Assembly: GCA_964350435.1 (NCBI GenBank)
Contig: CAYGJS010000003.1
Span: forward strand, 1 to 64,000
Origin: TMED27 sp964350435
GTDB lineage: Bacteria > Pseudomonadota > Alphaproteobacteria > Micavibrionales > Micavibrionaceae
Length of the DNA: 64,000 nucleotides
Reading direction: 5' to 3'
A program made the position numbers and the translations under genes. Under the pieces are notes generated by a model. That model made no database searches, was not told where the DNA came from, and saw nothing but the letters and a program-made list of their open reading frames with translations. This document shows positions 7,118-16,550 of the stretch, in pieces; positions within the stretch are counted from its first letter, which is position 1, and every line of letters begins with the position of its first letter.

Positions 7118-9172
7118 ATGGAATTATTGGCCGTATTTTTACCTCTGATTGGGTTTTTGATTGCGGGGCTTTTTGGAAAAACGATTGGCGATAAGGGCTG
7201 TCAGATTGTGACGTGTGCGGCGATGATTGTTGCTGCGCTGGCGTCGGTGTCTTTGTTTTTTGATGTGGCGATGGGGGGGCAGGCCTATGTCACGACTCTG
7301 GCGACATGGATTTCTTCGGGTGACTTTCAGGTTTCATGGGCCCTTAAAATCGATCAACTTTCCGTTGTGATGATGTGCGTTATCAATATCGTTTCTGCTT
7401 GCGTACATGTGTATTCGGTTGGGTATATGAGCCATGACGAGGCGAAGGGGCGGTTTATGGCGTATCTGTCGCTGTTTACGTTTGCGATGTTGATGCTGGT
7501 GACGGCCGATAATCTCCTTCAGCTGTTCTTTGGCTGGGAGGGCGTGGGGCTGGCGTCATATCTATTGATCGGTTTTTGGAACCATAAAGAGAGCGCGAAC
7601 GCCGCGGCGCAGAAAGCGTTTGTGGTTAACCGCGTTGGAGATTTCGGTCTTGCGCTGGGGATGATGGCGATTTTTGTGATTTTCGGATCGATTGATTTTG
7701 ACGTTATTTTTGCGCAAGCGGGCGAGATGGCGGATACTTATTTTACTTTCTTCGGGCGTGAGCTGCATGCGATGACGGTGATTGGGTTGTTGCTGTTTGT
7801 CGGCGCGGTTGGGAAATCGGCGCAGCTGGGTTTGCATACTTGGCTTCCCGATGCGATGGAGGGGCCGACGCCCGTTTCGGCGCTTATTCACGCGGCAACT
7901 ATGGTGACTGCGGGCGTGTTCTTGATTGCGCGGATGTCTCCACTTTATGAATATGCGCCCGATGCGCTTATGGTTGTGGCGGTTGTTGGGGGTGCGACTG
8001 CGTTTGTGGCGGCGACGATCGGGATGACGCAGTTTGATATCAAGCGGGTTATTGCCTATTCAACGATGTCGCAGCTTGGCTATATGTTTTTTGCTTTGGG
8101 CGTGTCCGCATATGGCGCGGCGATGTTTCATTTGGTGACGCATGCGTTCTTTAAGGCGTTGCTGTTCCTTGGTGCCGGTTCGGTTATTCATGCGGTATCG
8201 GATGAACAGGATATGCGCAAGATGGGCGGGCTTTGGAAGAAAATTCCCATTACTTATGGTCTGATGTGGATCGGGTCGCTTGCTTTGGCGGGGATACCGC
8301 CTCTGGCCGGGTATTATTCAAAGGATATTGTTTTGGAGGCCGCATGGGCGGATCAGACGTGGTTTGGTCATTTCGCCTATTGGGCGGGGATTTCGGCGGC
8401 GTTTATGACGGCGTTTTATAGCTGGCGGTTAATTCTTTTGACATTCCACGGGGAGCCGCGCGCCAGCAAAAAGGTTATGAGCCATGTGCATGAGAGCCCT
8501 GCTATTATGCTCGGTCCTCTCGTGGTTCTTGCTGTGGGCGCTTTGTTTGCAGGGATGGTGTTTTATCAAGGGTTTGTCGGTTCCGCGTCGCATCATGGCG
8601 AAGGTCATGACGTTGTTTCTGCTGCGGACGGGGCGCATCATGAAGATGAAGCTGCGCATGCGGAAGGGGAGGGTGACGTTCAAGACCATCCTCAGCTTTC
8701 TAAAGACGTGTTCTGGAAGAGCGCGATTTTTGTGCGTCCGGAAAATGACACAGTTGAAGCGGCGCATAATGTGCCGATATGGGTGAAGAAGATGCCTTTG
8801 GTCGCCGGGGTGGTCGGGATTGCTCTGGCCTATCTGGCTTATATGTTCTTCACGGGCGTGCCGGCGATTGTGGTGCGGGTTTTTAAACCTTTCCACGCGC
8901 TGTTCTTTAACAAGTGGTTTTTTGACGAGCTTTATAATGCCGTGTTTGTGAAAACAGCCGTGTTGCTAGGGAATTTATTCTGGATTGGCGGGGATAAGAA
9001 TATCGTCGATCGCTTTGGCCCTGATGGGGTTGCGAAGCTTTCTGATAAAACGGGCGGGATGATGAGCCGTTTCCAAAGCGGGTTTGTGTTTCAATATGCG
9101 TTTGTGATGATGATTGCGGTGATCGGAATTATGAGCTGGTTTGTGTTTAAAGCAGGGCAGGGGGCGCCTTAA
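7118..9172 (+). CDS. nuoL: NADH-quinone oxidoreductase subunit L
   Basis: Distal antiporter-like proton-pumping subunit of complex I (ND5 homologue), 684 aa. The family core is clear: FFGWEGVGLASYLLIGFW near residues 140-157, then MEGPTPVSALIHAATMVTAG near 247-266. The C-terminal lateral helix and last membrane helix are present. A loop near residues 490-528 is rich in His, Asp and Glu (ASHHGEGHD, AHHEDEAAHAEGEGD); this is variable in the family and its role is unknown. Confidence 0.97.
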   Translation: MELLAVFLPLIGFLIAGLFGKTIGDKGCQIVTCAAMIVAALASVSLFFDVAMGGQAYVTTLATWISSGDFQVSWALKIDQLSVVMMCVINIVSACVHVYSVGYMSHDEAKGRFMAYLSLFTFAMLMLVTADNLLQLFFGWEGVGLASYLLIGFWNHKESANAAAQKAFVVNRVGDFGLALGMMAIFVIFGSIDFDVIFAQAGEMADTYFTFFGRELHAMTVIGLLLFVGAVGKSAQLGLHTWLPDAMEGPTPVSALIHAATMVTAGVFLIARMSPLYEYAPDALMVVAVVGGATAFVAATIGMTQFDIKRVIAYSTMSQLGYMFFALGVSAYGAAMFHLVTHAFFKALLFLGAGSVIHAVSDEQDMRKMGGLWKKIPITYGLMWIGSLALAGIPPLAGYYSKDIVLEAAWADQTWFGHFAYWAGISAAFMTAFYSWRLILLTFHGEPRASKKVMSHVHESPAIMLGPLVVLAVGALFAGMVFYQGFVGSASHHGEGHDVVSAADGAHHEDEAAHAEGEGDVQDHPQLSKDVFWKSAIFVRPENDTVEAAHNVPIWVKKMPLVAGVVGIALAYLAYMFFTGVPAIVVRVFKPFHALFFNKWFFDELYNAVFVKTAVLLGNLFWIGGDKNIVDRFGPDGVAKLSDKTGGMMSRFQSGFVFQYAFVMMIAVIGIMSWFVFKAGQGAP

Positions 9173-9175
9173 TTC

Positions 9176-10726
9176 ATGCTGGAATTTCCACTTCTATCAC
9201 TGATGACGTTTTTGCCGGTTGCCGGCGCGATCATCATTTTGATGATCCGCGGGGACGAGCAAATGGTTGCGCAGAACGCCAAGCATGTGGCGTTGTTTAC
9301 GTCTGTTTTTACGCTCGCGTTCGCGTTTTATATGTATATGCGGTTTGACGGGACGAGTGCGGATTTTCAGTTTGTTGAAAACAGCCGCTGGCTCAAGCCT
9401 TTGGGGCTGAACTATCATATCGGCGTTGACGGAATTTCGATGTTCTTCGTATTGTTGTCTGCGGCTCTTACCCCTGTCTGTATTCTTTCGGCATGGGATT
9501 CGGTGAAAACCCGCGTGCGCGAGTTTATGGTGGCGTTTTTGCTGCTCGAAACCTTTATGATCGGCACGTTTATCGCCCTTGATGCGGTGCTGTTTTATGT
9601 ATTTTTCGAGGGTGTTTTGATCCCGATGTTCCTGATTATCGGGGTTTGGGGCGGAAAGCGGCGCGTTTATTCCGCGTATAAGTTCTTCCTATATACGCTG
9701 CTTGGCTCGGTGTTGATGCTTGTGGGTTTGCTTGCGCTTTATGCGGAAACCGGCACGATGGACATTCCGGCTCTTATGGATATGGAGATATCCAGCGGGT
9801 TGCAATATTGGCTGTGGCTTGCGTTTTTTGCCAGTTTTGCCGTGAAGATGCCGATGTGGCCGGTGCATACGTGGCTTCCCGATGCGCATGTGGAGGCACC
9901 GACGGCGGGTTCGATCATCCTCGCCGGGGTTTTGCTTAAGATGGGGGGGTACGGGTTCTTGCGGTTCTCGATTCCTATTTTGCCCGAGGCGACGATGTAT
10001 TTTACCGATATGGTGTATTGGCTCAGCGTTGTTGCGATTATTTACACCTCGCTTGTTGCTCTGGTGCAGCAGGATATGAAGAAGCTGATTGCGTATTCAT
10101 CTGTGGCGCATATGGGGTTTGTGACGCTCGGGATTTTTACAATGACGACGCAAGGGGTTGAGGGCGCGATCTTTCAGATGATTTCTCACGGGTTAATTTC
10201 CGGCGCGCTGTTTTTGTGTGTTGGCGTTGTTTATGACCGTTTGCATACACGCGATATTGATCGTTATGGCGGAATTGTGAAGAACATGCCGCGCTATGCG
10301 ACTGTGTTTATGATTTTGATGCTGGGTTCGGTTGGCCTTCCCGGGACTTCCGGCTTTGTTGGGGAGTTTCTGGTGCTTCTCGGGGCGTTTCAGGCGAATA
10401 CTTTGATTGCGGCGCTGGCGGCGACGGGCGTCATTTTGGGCGCGGCGTATATGTTGATGCTTTATCGGCGCGTGGTTTTTGGTCCGCGGGTGAATGATGA
10501 TGCGCTGTCTATGCCGGATTTGAATGTGCGGGAAAACTTTTTGTTGGTGCCGATTGTTTTGCTGGTGATCTGGCTTGGAGTTTTTCCGAACACGATTATT
10601 GATAAAATTTCGCCTTCGGTTGATAAGCTGATTACGGATTACAATTCGAAATTGGAGACCGCAGGTTTGCTGACCGATGAGGGTGCGCCGCTCTTAGAGA
10701 TTGCGAAGAGTGAGGGATATGAATAA
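9176..10726 (+). CDS. nuoM: NADH-quinone oxidoreductase subunit M
   Basis: Antiporter-like proton-pumping subunit (ND4 homologue), 516 aa, about 14 helices. Recognisable segments are YVFFEGVLIPMFLIIGVWG (helix with the key Glu), VHTWLPDAHVEAPTAGS with the broken-helix Lys in LLKMGGYG, and the second helix bundle ending near residue 490. It starts 3 nt after nuoL and its stop overlaps the nuoN ATG in TAATG. Confidence 0.97.
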   Translation: MLEFPLLSLMTFLPVAGAIIILMIRGDEQMVAQNAKHVALFTSVFTLAFAFYMYMRFDGTSADFQFVENSRWLKPLGLNYHIGVDGISMFFVLLSAALTPVCILSAWDSVKTRVREFMVAFLLLETFMIGTFIALDAVLFYVFFEGVLIPMFLIIGVWGGKRRVYSAYKFFLYTLLGSVLMLVGLLALYAETGTMDIPALMDMEISSGLQYWLWLAFFASFAVKMPMWPVHTWLPDAHVEAPTAGSIILAGVLLKMGGYGFLRFSIPILPEATMYFTDMVYWLSVVAIIYTSLVALVQQDMKKLIAYSSVAHMGFVTLGIFTMTTQGVEGAIFQMISHGLISGALFLCVGVVYDRLHTRDIDRYGGIVKNMPRYATVFMILMLGSVGLPGTSGFVGEFLVLLGAFQANTLIAALAATGVILGAAYMLMLYRRVVFGPRVNDDALSMPDLNVRENFLLVPIVLLVIWLGVFPNTIIDKISPSVDKLITDYNSKLETAGLLTDEGAPLLEIAKSEGYE

Positions 10727-12162
10727 TGGATGATTTTACGCTCTTGCCTCTTTTGCCTGAAATTTTTATGGCACTTTGCGCTATGGGGCTTTTGATTGTC
10801 GGGGTTACGCAGGGCAATGTGTCCACGCGCGTGATTTGCTGGGCAAGCGTGATTGTATGTGTGGTTTCTATTATGCTTTTGCTAGGCCTGGATTGGTCGC
10901 GCATGGCGGCTCTCAATAATATGTTCGTATTTGATGAATATGCGGGCTTTGTCAAACTTTTGATTTTGATTGGGATGATCGCCGCGCTCGCGCTTTCGGT
11001 GCGGTATATCATCCAAGAGGGGATGGAGCGGTTTGAATATCCTGTGCTGATTTTGCTGGCGGGTGTGGGCATGATGATGATGGTGTCTGCGAATAATATG
11101 CTTTCGCTGTATATGGCTCTTGAGCTTCAGTCTTTGAGCCTTTATGTGCTGGCGGCGTTTCAGCGCAATTCTGCGCGTTCGTCCGAGGCGGGGTTAAAGT
11201 ATTTTGTGCTCGGCGCGCTCTCATCGGGGATGCTTTTGTTCGGGATATCGCTTGTTTACGGCTTTACGGGCAGTGTTGATTTTGACGTTATTGGGCAGAC
11301 GCTTGGCGGTTTAGAGAGCATTCCCTTTGGCGTCACCTTTGGTATGGTGTTTATTTTGGCGGGGCTGGCGTTCAAGATTTCTGCCGCGCCGTTCCATATG
11401 TGGACGCCTGATGTGTATCAAGGCGCGCCGACATCGGTGACGGCGTTTTTTGCGCTTGTGCCGAAATTGGCGGCGTTTGGGCTTTTGATGCGGTTGTTGT
11501 TTGAACCGTTTGCGGCGATGCAGGATCAATGGGTGCAGATCCTTTATTTCCTGTCCGCGCTTTCCATGTTTGTTGGCGCGTTTGCGGCCTTGGCGCAGGA
11601 TAATATCAAGCGGCTGCTGGCGTATTCTTCGATCGGTAATATGGGCTATGCGCTGATTGGTCTGGTTGCGGGGACGGCGGCTGGCGCGGGCGCGGTGATT
11701 GTGTATCTGATGATTTATATGATTATGACGGCGGGCGTGTTTGCTGTTGTTATAGGGATGCGCCGCGGCGGGATTAGCGTTTACAAGATCAGCGATCTGG
11801 CGGGGCTTTCCTCGTATTCTCCGGCTTTGGCTTATAGTCTTGCGATCTTGATGTTTTCGATGAGCGGGATTCCGCCTGCGGCCGGCTTCTTTGGCAAGCT
11901 GATGATTTTTAATGCGGCGGTGAGCGAGGGGTATATGATCCTCGCGGTGTTTGGGGTTTTGACCTCTGTGGTGGCGGCGTTTTATTATTTGCGGATTATC
12001 AAGACGATGTTTTTTGATGAGGTTCAAGACGCGTTTGATGGGGACATTCCTTTCGCGCGGAGTGCGGTCTTGTTTGCCTCAGTTGTATTTGTGGTTGGGT
12101 TTGTTATTAAGCCTTCGGTGTTTATTGCCATGGCTTTGGACGCGGCTGCGGCACTGTTTTAA
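10726..12162 (+). CDS. nuoN: NADH-quinone oxidoreductase subunit N
   Basis: Third antiporter-like subunit of complex I (ND2 homologue), 478 aa. Visible family features are MALELQSLSLYVLAAF near residues 128-143, FHMWTPDVYQGAPTSVTAFF near 223-242 and LLAYSSIGNMGYALIG near 299-314. Last gene of the complex I block; birA follows after 3 nt, so birA, coaX and the RNase J gene are probably read from the same transcript. Confidence 0.97.
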   Translation: MDDFTLLPLLPEIFMALCAMGLLIVGVTQGNVSTRVICWASVIVCVVSIMLLLGLDWSRMAALNNMFVFDEYAGFVKLLILIGMIAALALSVRYIIQEGMERFEYPVLILLAGVGMMMMVSANNMLSLYMALELQSLSLYVLAAFQRNSARSSEAGLKYFVLGALSSGMLLFGISLVYGFTGSVDFDVIGQTLGGLESIPFGVTFGMVFILAGLAFKISAAPFHMWTPDVYQGAPTSVTAFFALVPKLAAFGLLMRLLFEPFAAMQDQWVQILYFLSALSMFVGAFAALAQDNIKRLLAYSSIGNMGYALIGLVAGTAAGAGAVIVYLMIYMIMTAGVFAVVIGMRRGGISVYKISDLAGLSSYSPALAYSLAILMFSMSGIPPAAGFFGKLMIFNAAVSEGYMILAVFGVLTSVVAAFYYLRIIKTMFFDEVQDAFDGDIPFARSAVLFASVVFVVGFVIKPSVFIAMALDAAAALF

Positions 12163-12165
12163 GAT

Positions 12166-12852
12166 ATGACGATTCTGTGGGAACTTCAGGTTTTCGATAG
12201 TCTGCCTTCTACTCAAGATGTTATTAAAGAGCGCGCGTTTGCTGGGGCGGCGGAAGGTTTGGTTGTTCAGGCTTTGGCGCAGTCCGGGGGGCGCGGACGG
12301 CATGGGCGGCACTGGCAGATGGGTGATGGCAATCTCGCGCTGTCGTTTTTACTAAGGCCAAGCTGCAATGTGCAGGACATAGGCCAGATTTCCATTCTTG
12401 TTGGCGTGGCTCTTGCGAAAGTGATTGGCGACAGAACCATTTTAAAATGGCCGAATGATGTGATGATTGAGGGTAGAAAATGCGCAGGGATATTGATTGA
12501 AAGCGATTTATACGGTGCGGGCGTAAACTGGCTTTGTGTCGGGGTGGGCGTAAACACGCAGAGTGCGCCTGAAATGGGCGCGGCGCTTTATGTCCCCCGC
12601 GACGAATTTCGTGATCGGTTTTTATCGGCTGTTTCGGATTTGTATGATGAATGGCAAAGCAATGGTTTCGAGAGTATTCGCAGAGCTTGGCTGGCGAGGA
12701 CTTACCCCAAAGGAGCGCAGCTGAATATCGGCGCGTTCGAGGATTTGGACGAAGCGGGGAATTTGATTGTACGTGACGGTCAAAACACGCTACAACGCTA
12801 CTCATCGGGGGATGTCTACCTGAAAGAGGATCATTATGCTGCTGGCGATTGA
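12166..12852 (+). CDS. birA: Biotin--[acetyl-CoA-carboxylase] ligase
   Basis: Attaches biotin to the carboxyl carrier protein through biotinyl-AMP. The nucleotide/biotin loop GGRGRHGRHW lies near residues 42-51 and the catalytic LKWPNDVMIEGRKCAGIL near 87-104. At 228 aa it has the catalytic and C-terminal domains but no N-terminal helix-turn-helix, so it should be an enzyme only and not a repressor. It follows nuoN by 3 nt and overlaps coaX by 17 nt, the usual alphaproteobacterial arrangement. Confidence 0.95.
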   Translation: MTILWELQVFDSLPSTQDVIKERAFAGAAEGLVVQALAQSGGRGRHGRHWQMGDGNLALSFLLRPSCNVQDIGQISILVGVALAKVIGDRTILKWPNDVMIEGRKCAGILIESDLYGAGVNWLCVGVGVNTQSAPEMGAALYVPRDEFRDRFLSAVSDLYDEWQSNGFESIRRAWLARTYPKGAQLNIGAFEDLDEAGNLIVRDGQNTLQRYSSGDVYLKEDHYAAGD

Positions 12853-13600
12853 TGTCGGAAATACGAATATAGTTTTTGCGGCTTATAAGGAGGAGAAGCT
12901 TATAGGGTCTTGGCGGCTGCATACTGAAAATGCGCGCAGCGTTGATGAATATGCGGTGTTTTTGAAGCAAGCCCTTGATTTGGGCGGGGTGAAGTTTAAA
13001 GACTTCAAAGACGTGATTATCAGTTCCGTTGTGCCGGAAACCAATTTTCACCTCTGCGGGCTTTGCGAGAAATATATGAACCGCGCACCTGTGTTTGTTA
13101 CCAAGGATAATGTGGGTATAGAAATTGATCTGGAACGCCCTGAAGACGTTGGGGCGGACAGACTTGTCAATGCTCTGGCCGTGAAGGTGCATTATAGCGT
13201 TCCTGCGATTGTGATTGATTTTGGTACGGCGACAACATTTGACGTTATTGACGCGCGCGGCGCTTATGCGGGCGGGGTGATTGCGCCAGGGATAAATCTT
13301 TCGATGAATGCGCTGCATCAGGCGGCGTCAAAGCTGCCGAAGATCAGTGTTGCGAAACCTGAGAAGGTGATCGGCAAATCGACCGTGCAGGCGATGCAGG
13401 CGGGGGTGTATTTTGGGTATCAGTGTCTGATTGAAGGCATAGTTAGGCACATACGGGCGGAGCTGGGCAGGGATGATGTGCTGGTTCTGGCGACCGGCGG
13501 TTTGGCGGATTTATTTGCGGAAGGGTCAGATGTGATCGATCAAGTGGATCACGAGCTGACGCTTAAGGGTTTATACGAAATACATAAAGGTTTGAAATAA
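12836..13600 (+). CDS. coaX: Type III pantothenate kinase
   Basis: First step of coenzyme A synthesis, phosphorylating pantothenate. It has the ASKHA-fold phosphate loop DVGNTNIVFA at residues 5-14, a family motif PEDVGADRLVNA near 101-112 and IDFGTATTFDVI near 125-136, then the glycine segment GGVIAPGI. 254 aa is standard. It overlaps birA at the start, and its stop overlaps the RNase J ATG (TAATG), indicating translational coupling. Confidence 0.96.
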   Translation: MLLAIDVGNTNIVFAAYKEEKLIGSWRLHTENARSVDEYAVFLKQALDLGGVKFKDFKDVIISSVVPETNFHLCGLCEKYMNRAPVFVTKDNVGIEIDLERPEDVGADRLVNALAVKVHYSVPAIVIDFGTATTFDVIDARGAYAGGVIAPGINLSMNALHQAASKLPKISVAKPEKVIGKSTVQAMQAGVYFGYQCLIEGIVRHIRAELGRDDVLVLATGGLADLFAEGSDVIDQVDHELTLKGLYEIHKGLK

Positions 13601-15282
13601 TGGGCACGGCGGCAGAAAAGATTTTTAGTGAAGACGGTCTGTATTTCATTCCGCTTGGCGGGGCGGAGCAGTTCGGGGTGAATTTGAACACCTATGTCTG
13701 CAACGGGGAAATGCTGGCGGTGGATTGCGGGATCGGATTTGCCGATGAGAGCCTGCCGGGGATTGATCTGCTTTTGCCTGATCCTGCGTTTATTGAAGAT
13801 CATGGTGATGATCTTAAGGCGTTTATTATTACGCATGCCCATGAAGACCATATCGGCGCGCTGGCTTATGTGTGGGAGCGGTTTCAATGCCCCGTTTATT
13901 GCTCACCTTTTACAGCGGCTATTCTGCGCAAGAAGTTTGAAGAGAAGGGGCTGCGGAACAAGAAGATCAAGGTTGTGCAGCCGGGTGATACGGTTCAAAT
14001 CGGGTCATTTGCGGTTCAATTTGTGGCGGTGTCACATTCCGTGCCGGATACGTGTTCTTTGATTATCAAGACTCCGCATGGCCGGGTTGTGCATAGTGGC
14101 GATTGGAACCTTGATCCATCGCCTGTGACGGGCAAGCCTACGGATGCTTCGGTCTTTAAAGCGGCGGGTAAAGAAGGGGTTCTGGCGTATATCGGGGATT
14201 CCACGAATGCGGAAGTCAATGGACGGAGTGGTTCGGAGGCGGATGTTTCGGTGGGGCTGGAGGCGGAATTCCGCAAATGCGAGGGCAAGATTGCCGTGAC
14301 CATGTTCTCGTCGAATATCGGGCGGGTGATCAGTATTTTAAAAGCGGCGAAGGCGGCGGATCGTCAGGTGGGTGTGATCGGGCGGTCTTTACATCGTATG
14401 ATCGGCTGCGCGTATGATTGCGGATTGATGGACGGATTGCCGGCTTTTGTGAATGAGGATGATCTCGGGTATTTGCCAGATGATAAGGTTGTGGTGATCA
14501 TGACGGGGTCGCAAGGGGAGTTTCGGGCGGCTTTGGCGAAGGCTGCGCGCGGGGAACTTCGTGACTTTAAATTGAACCGCGGTGACACGGTGATTTTTTC
14601 TGCCCGCGCCATTCCCGGCAACGATACGGCGATTAATAATGTGAAGAATAATTTAAGCGCAGGGGGCGTCAATATCATTACGCCCCGAGATACGAAGAAT
14701 ATCATTCATGTTTCAGGCCACCCGTGCCGCGAGGAAATTGCAGAAATGCTGCATTGGGTCAGGCCTCAAGTGATTGTCCCTGTTCATGGTGAGCGGGTGC
14801 AGCTTGATGCGCATGCAGAGTTTGCGCGTGAGTGTCAGGTGCCTCTATCGCTGGTGCCATCGAACGGGTCGGTGATCCGCCTTGCACCGGGAATCCCTGA
14901 AATTATCGACCATATTCCGACGGCTGTGCTGGCGGTGGATCAGAAACGGATTATCAGTTCGACGCATCAATCGATTGCGGCGCGGCGAAAGCTTCAGTAT
15001 ACGGGCGCGGTGCATGTGTCTTTGGCGGTGGATGCGCGGGGCAAGGTTTTGGGCGAACCGCAATTCGAGATGATCGGTCTGCTGGATTTTGACAATCCGG
15101 GTGAGGAACAGATTGAGGATGCCCTCGCGGATGAAATTGATGATATTTTAGAGGATATGAGCTGGGAAGACCGTCTGGATGATAAATTTATGACCGAGGA
15201 ACTTCGGATCGGAATACGGCACTTTTGCGATCATATTTTAGGCATTAAGCCGAAAACCACTGTGCATGTTCTGAGGGTTTAA
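13600..15282 (+). CDS. rnj: Ribonuclease J
   Basis: Beta-CASP metallo-beta-lactamase nuclease with 5' exo- and endonuclease activity in RNA processing and decay. Metal ligands H79, H81, D83, H84 lie in HAHEDH. Further ligands are in SVPDTC/HSGDW (about 145-170), and the beta-CASP signature ends in HVSGHPCREE and PVHGER. 560 aa with a C-terminal domain is the family length. A GNAT cassette begins 5 nt after its stop, separating it from the DUF1467 gene it normally neighbours. Confidence 0.95.
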   Translation: MGTAAEKIFSEDGLYFIPLGGAEQFGVNLNTYVCNGEMLAVDCGIGFADESLPGIDLLLPDPAFIEDHGDDLKAFIITHAHEDHIGALAYVWERFQCPVYCSPFTAAILRKKFEEKGLRNKKIKVVQPGDTVQIGSFAVQFVAVSHSVPDTCSLIIKTPHGRVVHSGDWNLDPSPVTGKPTDASVFKAAGKEGVLAYIGDSTNAEVNGRSGSEADVSVGLEAEFRKCEGKIAVTMFSSNIGRVISILKAAKAADRQVGVIGRSLHRMIGCAYDCGLMDGLPAFVNEDDLGYLPDDKVVVIMTGSQGEFRAALAKAARGELRDFKLNRGDTVIFSARAIPGNDTAINNVKNNLSAGGVNIITPRDTKNIIHVSGHPCREEIAEMLHWVRPQVIVPVHGERVQLDAHAEFARECQVPLSLVPSNGSVIRLAPGIPEIIDHIPTAVLAVDQKRIISSTHQSIAARRKLQYTGAVHVSLAVDARGKVLGEPQFEMIGLLDFDNPGEEQIEDALADEIDDILEDMSWEDRLDDKFMTEELRIGIRHFCDHILGIKPKTTVHVLRV

Positions 15283-15287
15283 AGGTT

Positions 15288-15742
15288 TTAACGCGAAGAG
15301 GCGAAGGATCGAAGATTTTGAATATTCGCTATGCACAACAAGACGATATTCATTGGTTGGTCAGTTTTGATAACACTGTTAATGAGGATTGGATTAGACG
15401 AAGTGTTTTTAATAAAGAAGCTATTGTTGCTTTTGATGAAGGGCCTATAGGTTTTCTAAGGTTTAGTATGTTTTGGGGTAAAATCCCTTATGTTGATTTG
15501 ATTAAGGTAAACCCAGAAAAAAGAAATATGGGCGTTGGCAGCGCAATGATGACTTTTTGGGAAAATGAGATGCGTAGTAAAGGGTTTGATATTTTTATGA
15601 CTTCAGCAGAAACAACAGAGAAAAGATCAAGAGATTTTCACTTAAAGTGTGGTTATCTTGAAATTGGAGAAATTGATCTTAATCAGAGTTGTGGAGAAGT
15701 GTTTTATCTTAAGTGCTTCGAAACTTCGTAACTTCGCGTTAG
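15288..15742 (+). mobile_element. TIR-flanked single-gene cassette carrying a GNAT gene
   Basis: 455-bp segment. The left arm (15288-15314) and right arm (15716-15742) are inverted copies: 20 or more of 27 positions match, starting TAACGCGAAG and continuing with two further CGAAG steps at 8-nt spacing. The right arm encodes the last residues of the GNAT protein (CFETS). It lies 5 nt after the rnj stop, and the next gene starts 8 nt after the right arm. The enclosed gene is A/T-richer than its neighbours. Same architecture as 61251-61723 and 63012-63465. No transposase is present; mobility is inferred. Confidence 0.6.
15318..15731 (+). CDS. GNAT-family N-acetyltransferase in a TIR cassette
   Basis: 137 aa with a GNAT fold: an N-terminal IRYAQQDDI strand-helix, VDLIKVNPEKRNMGVGSAMM (the R/Q-x-x-G-x-G/A acetyl-CoA loop, written here as RNMGVG) near residues 62-80, and a late FHLKCGYLEIGEI beta-bulge segment. 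The substrate is not predictable. The start is TTG with AAGGA about 10 nt upstream; no in-frame ATG lies nearby. Start and end touch the inverted repeats of the cassette. Base composition is clearly lower in G+C than rnj and proS, in line with transfer. Confidence 0.75.
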   Translation: MNIRYAQQDDIHWLVSFDNTVNEDWIRRSVFNKEAIVAFDEGPIGFLRFSMFWGKIPYVDLIKVNPEKRNMGVGSAMMTFWENEMRSKGFDIFMTSAETTEKRSRDFHLKCGYLEIGEIDLNQSCGEVFYLKCFETS

Positions 15743-15750
15743 GTTAAAAA

Positions 15751-15999
15751 ATGGGACCTGTAACAGGCATTATTGTTTTTCTTTTAATCTGGTGGACAGG
15801 GCTTTTTGCGGTTTTGCCGTTTGGACATGAACGCGCGGAGGATGGCACTCCTGTATTTGCGAATATGAAAAAAAAGCTGCTGATCAATACGCTTTTGGCA
15901 TTTGTGATTTGGGGCATAATTTTTGCATTGATTGAAGCGGATGTTATATCGTTTCGGGATATGGCGACGGAAATGATACAAAAGGATCATTTACGATGA
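15751..15999 (+). CDS. DUF1467 family membrane protein
   Basis: 82-aa protein with two membrane helices (about 4-22 and 46-64). The N-terminal WWTGLFAVLPFG matches the DUF1467 signature. The family has no known function but in alphaproteobacteria sits just upstream of proS, as here. The stop overlaps the next gene in ATGA. The GNAT cassette lies between it and RNase J. Confidence 0.85.
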   Translation: MGPVTGIIVFLLIWWTGLFAVLPFGHERAEDGTPVFANMKKKLLINTLLAFVIWGIIFALIEADVISFRDMATEMIQKDHLR

Positions 16000-16532
16000 A
16001 AAAATTGGTTGCGATTATGCTGCTCCTTTCACCTTCTGCGTTTGCTCAAGAAGTTGTGGTGCAGGATTTTTGCGGTTTTCTTCCGCAGTACCAGATGCCT
16101 GCGGGGGTTGAATATATTCCTGAATCAGAAGCCGTGGTGGCGGCGGATATTCATCCATTAGGTCGCGGCGTGCCCGAAGTTATCAATATACCGATCACGG
16201 TCAAGCTGGCAGAGCGGTTTCCGGATTTGGGCATTCCAACCGATCTTGAGCTTCAGCCGAATGTCGGGATGCTATCCATTCAACAAGACGGCCATGTATT
16301 TTATAACGGGCAGGATGTTACAACGCAGGTGATGACGACGTGTACGGGGATGACGACGAAAACTGGAGGGGCAGAGGCTCCTGTAGTGGTGGAAACAGCC
16401 TTGGATGCGCCTTCGAATATTGCTGCTCAGACGGATGGACAAGCGCCGGCCGATCCCGTAAAGTCTGAGCCGAAATTGATTGAAATCCGAGAAGGCATTC
16501 AGGGCGAAGTTCTTGATGGCCAATATCCTTAA
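15996..16532 (+). CDS. Secreted protein of unknown function
   Basis: 178 aa. The signal peptide MKKLVAIMLLLSPSAFA is followed by QE, so the mature protein starts near residue 18. No family recognised. The mature part has a conserved-looking core up to about residue 125 and ends in an Ala/Pro-rich, probably disordered tail. It contains only two cysteines (C27 and one near 117). It overlaps DUF1467 by 4 nt and precedes proS by 18 nt, so it is in the same transcription unit. Confidence 0.75.
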   Translation: MKKLVAIMLLLSPSAFAQEVVVQDFCGFLPQYQMPAGVEYIPESEAVVAADIHPLGRGVPEVINIPITVKLAERFPDLGIPTDLELQPNVGMLSIQQDGHVFYNGQDVTTQVMTTCTGMTTKTGGAEAPVVVETALDAPSNIAAQTDGQAPADPVKSEPKLIEIREGIQGEVLDGQYP

Positions 16533-16550
16533 ACCTTAAAAAAGATTAGC

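Noticed and set aside
15716..15745. Target-site duplication around the GNAT cassette (AGGTT-like at both ends)
   Set aside because: The match is only about five bases and adjoins T/A-rich sequence, so it could be chance.
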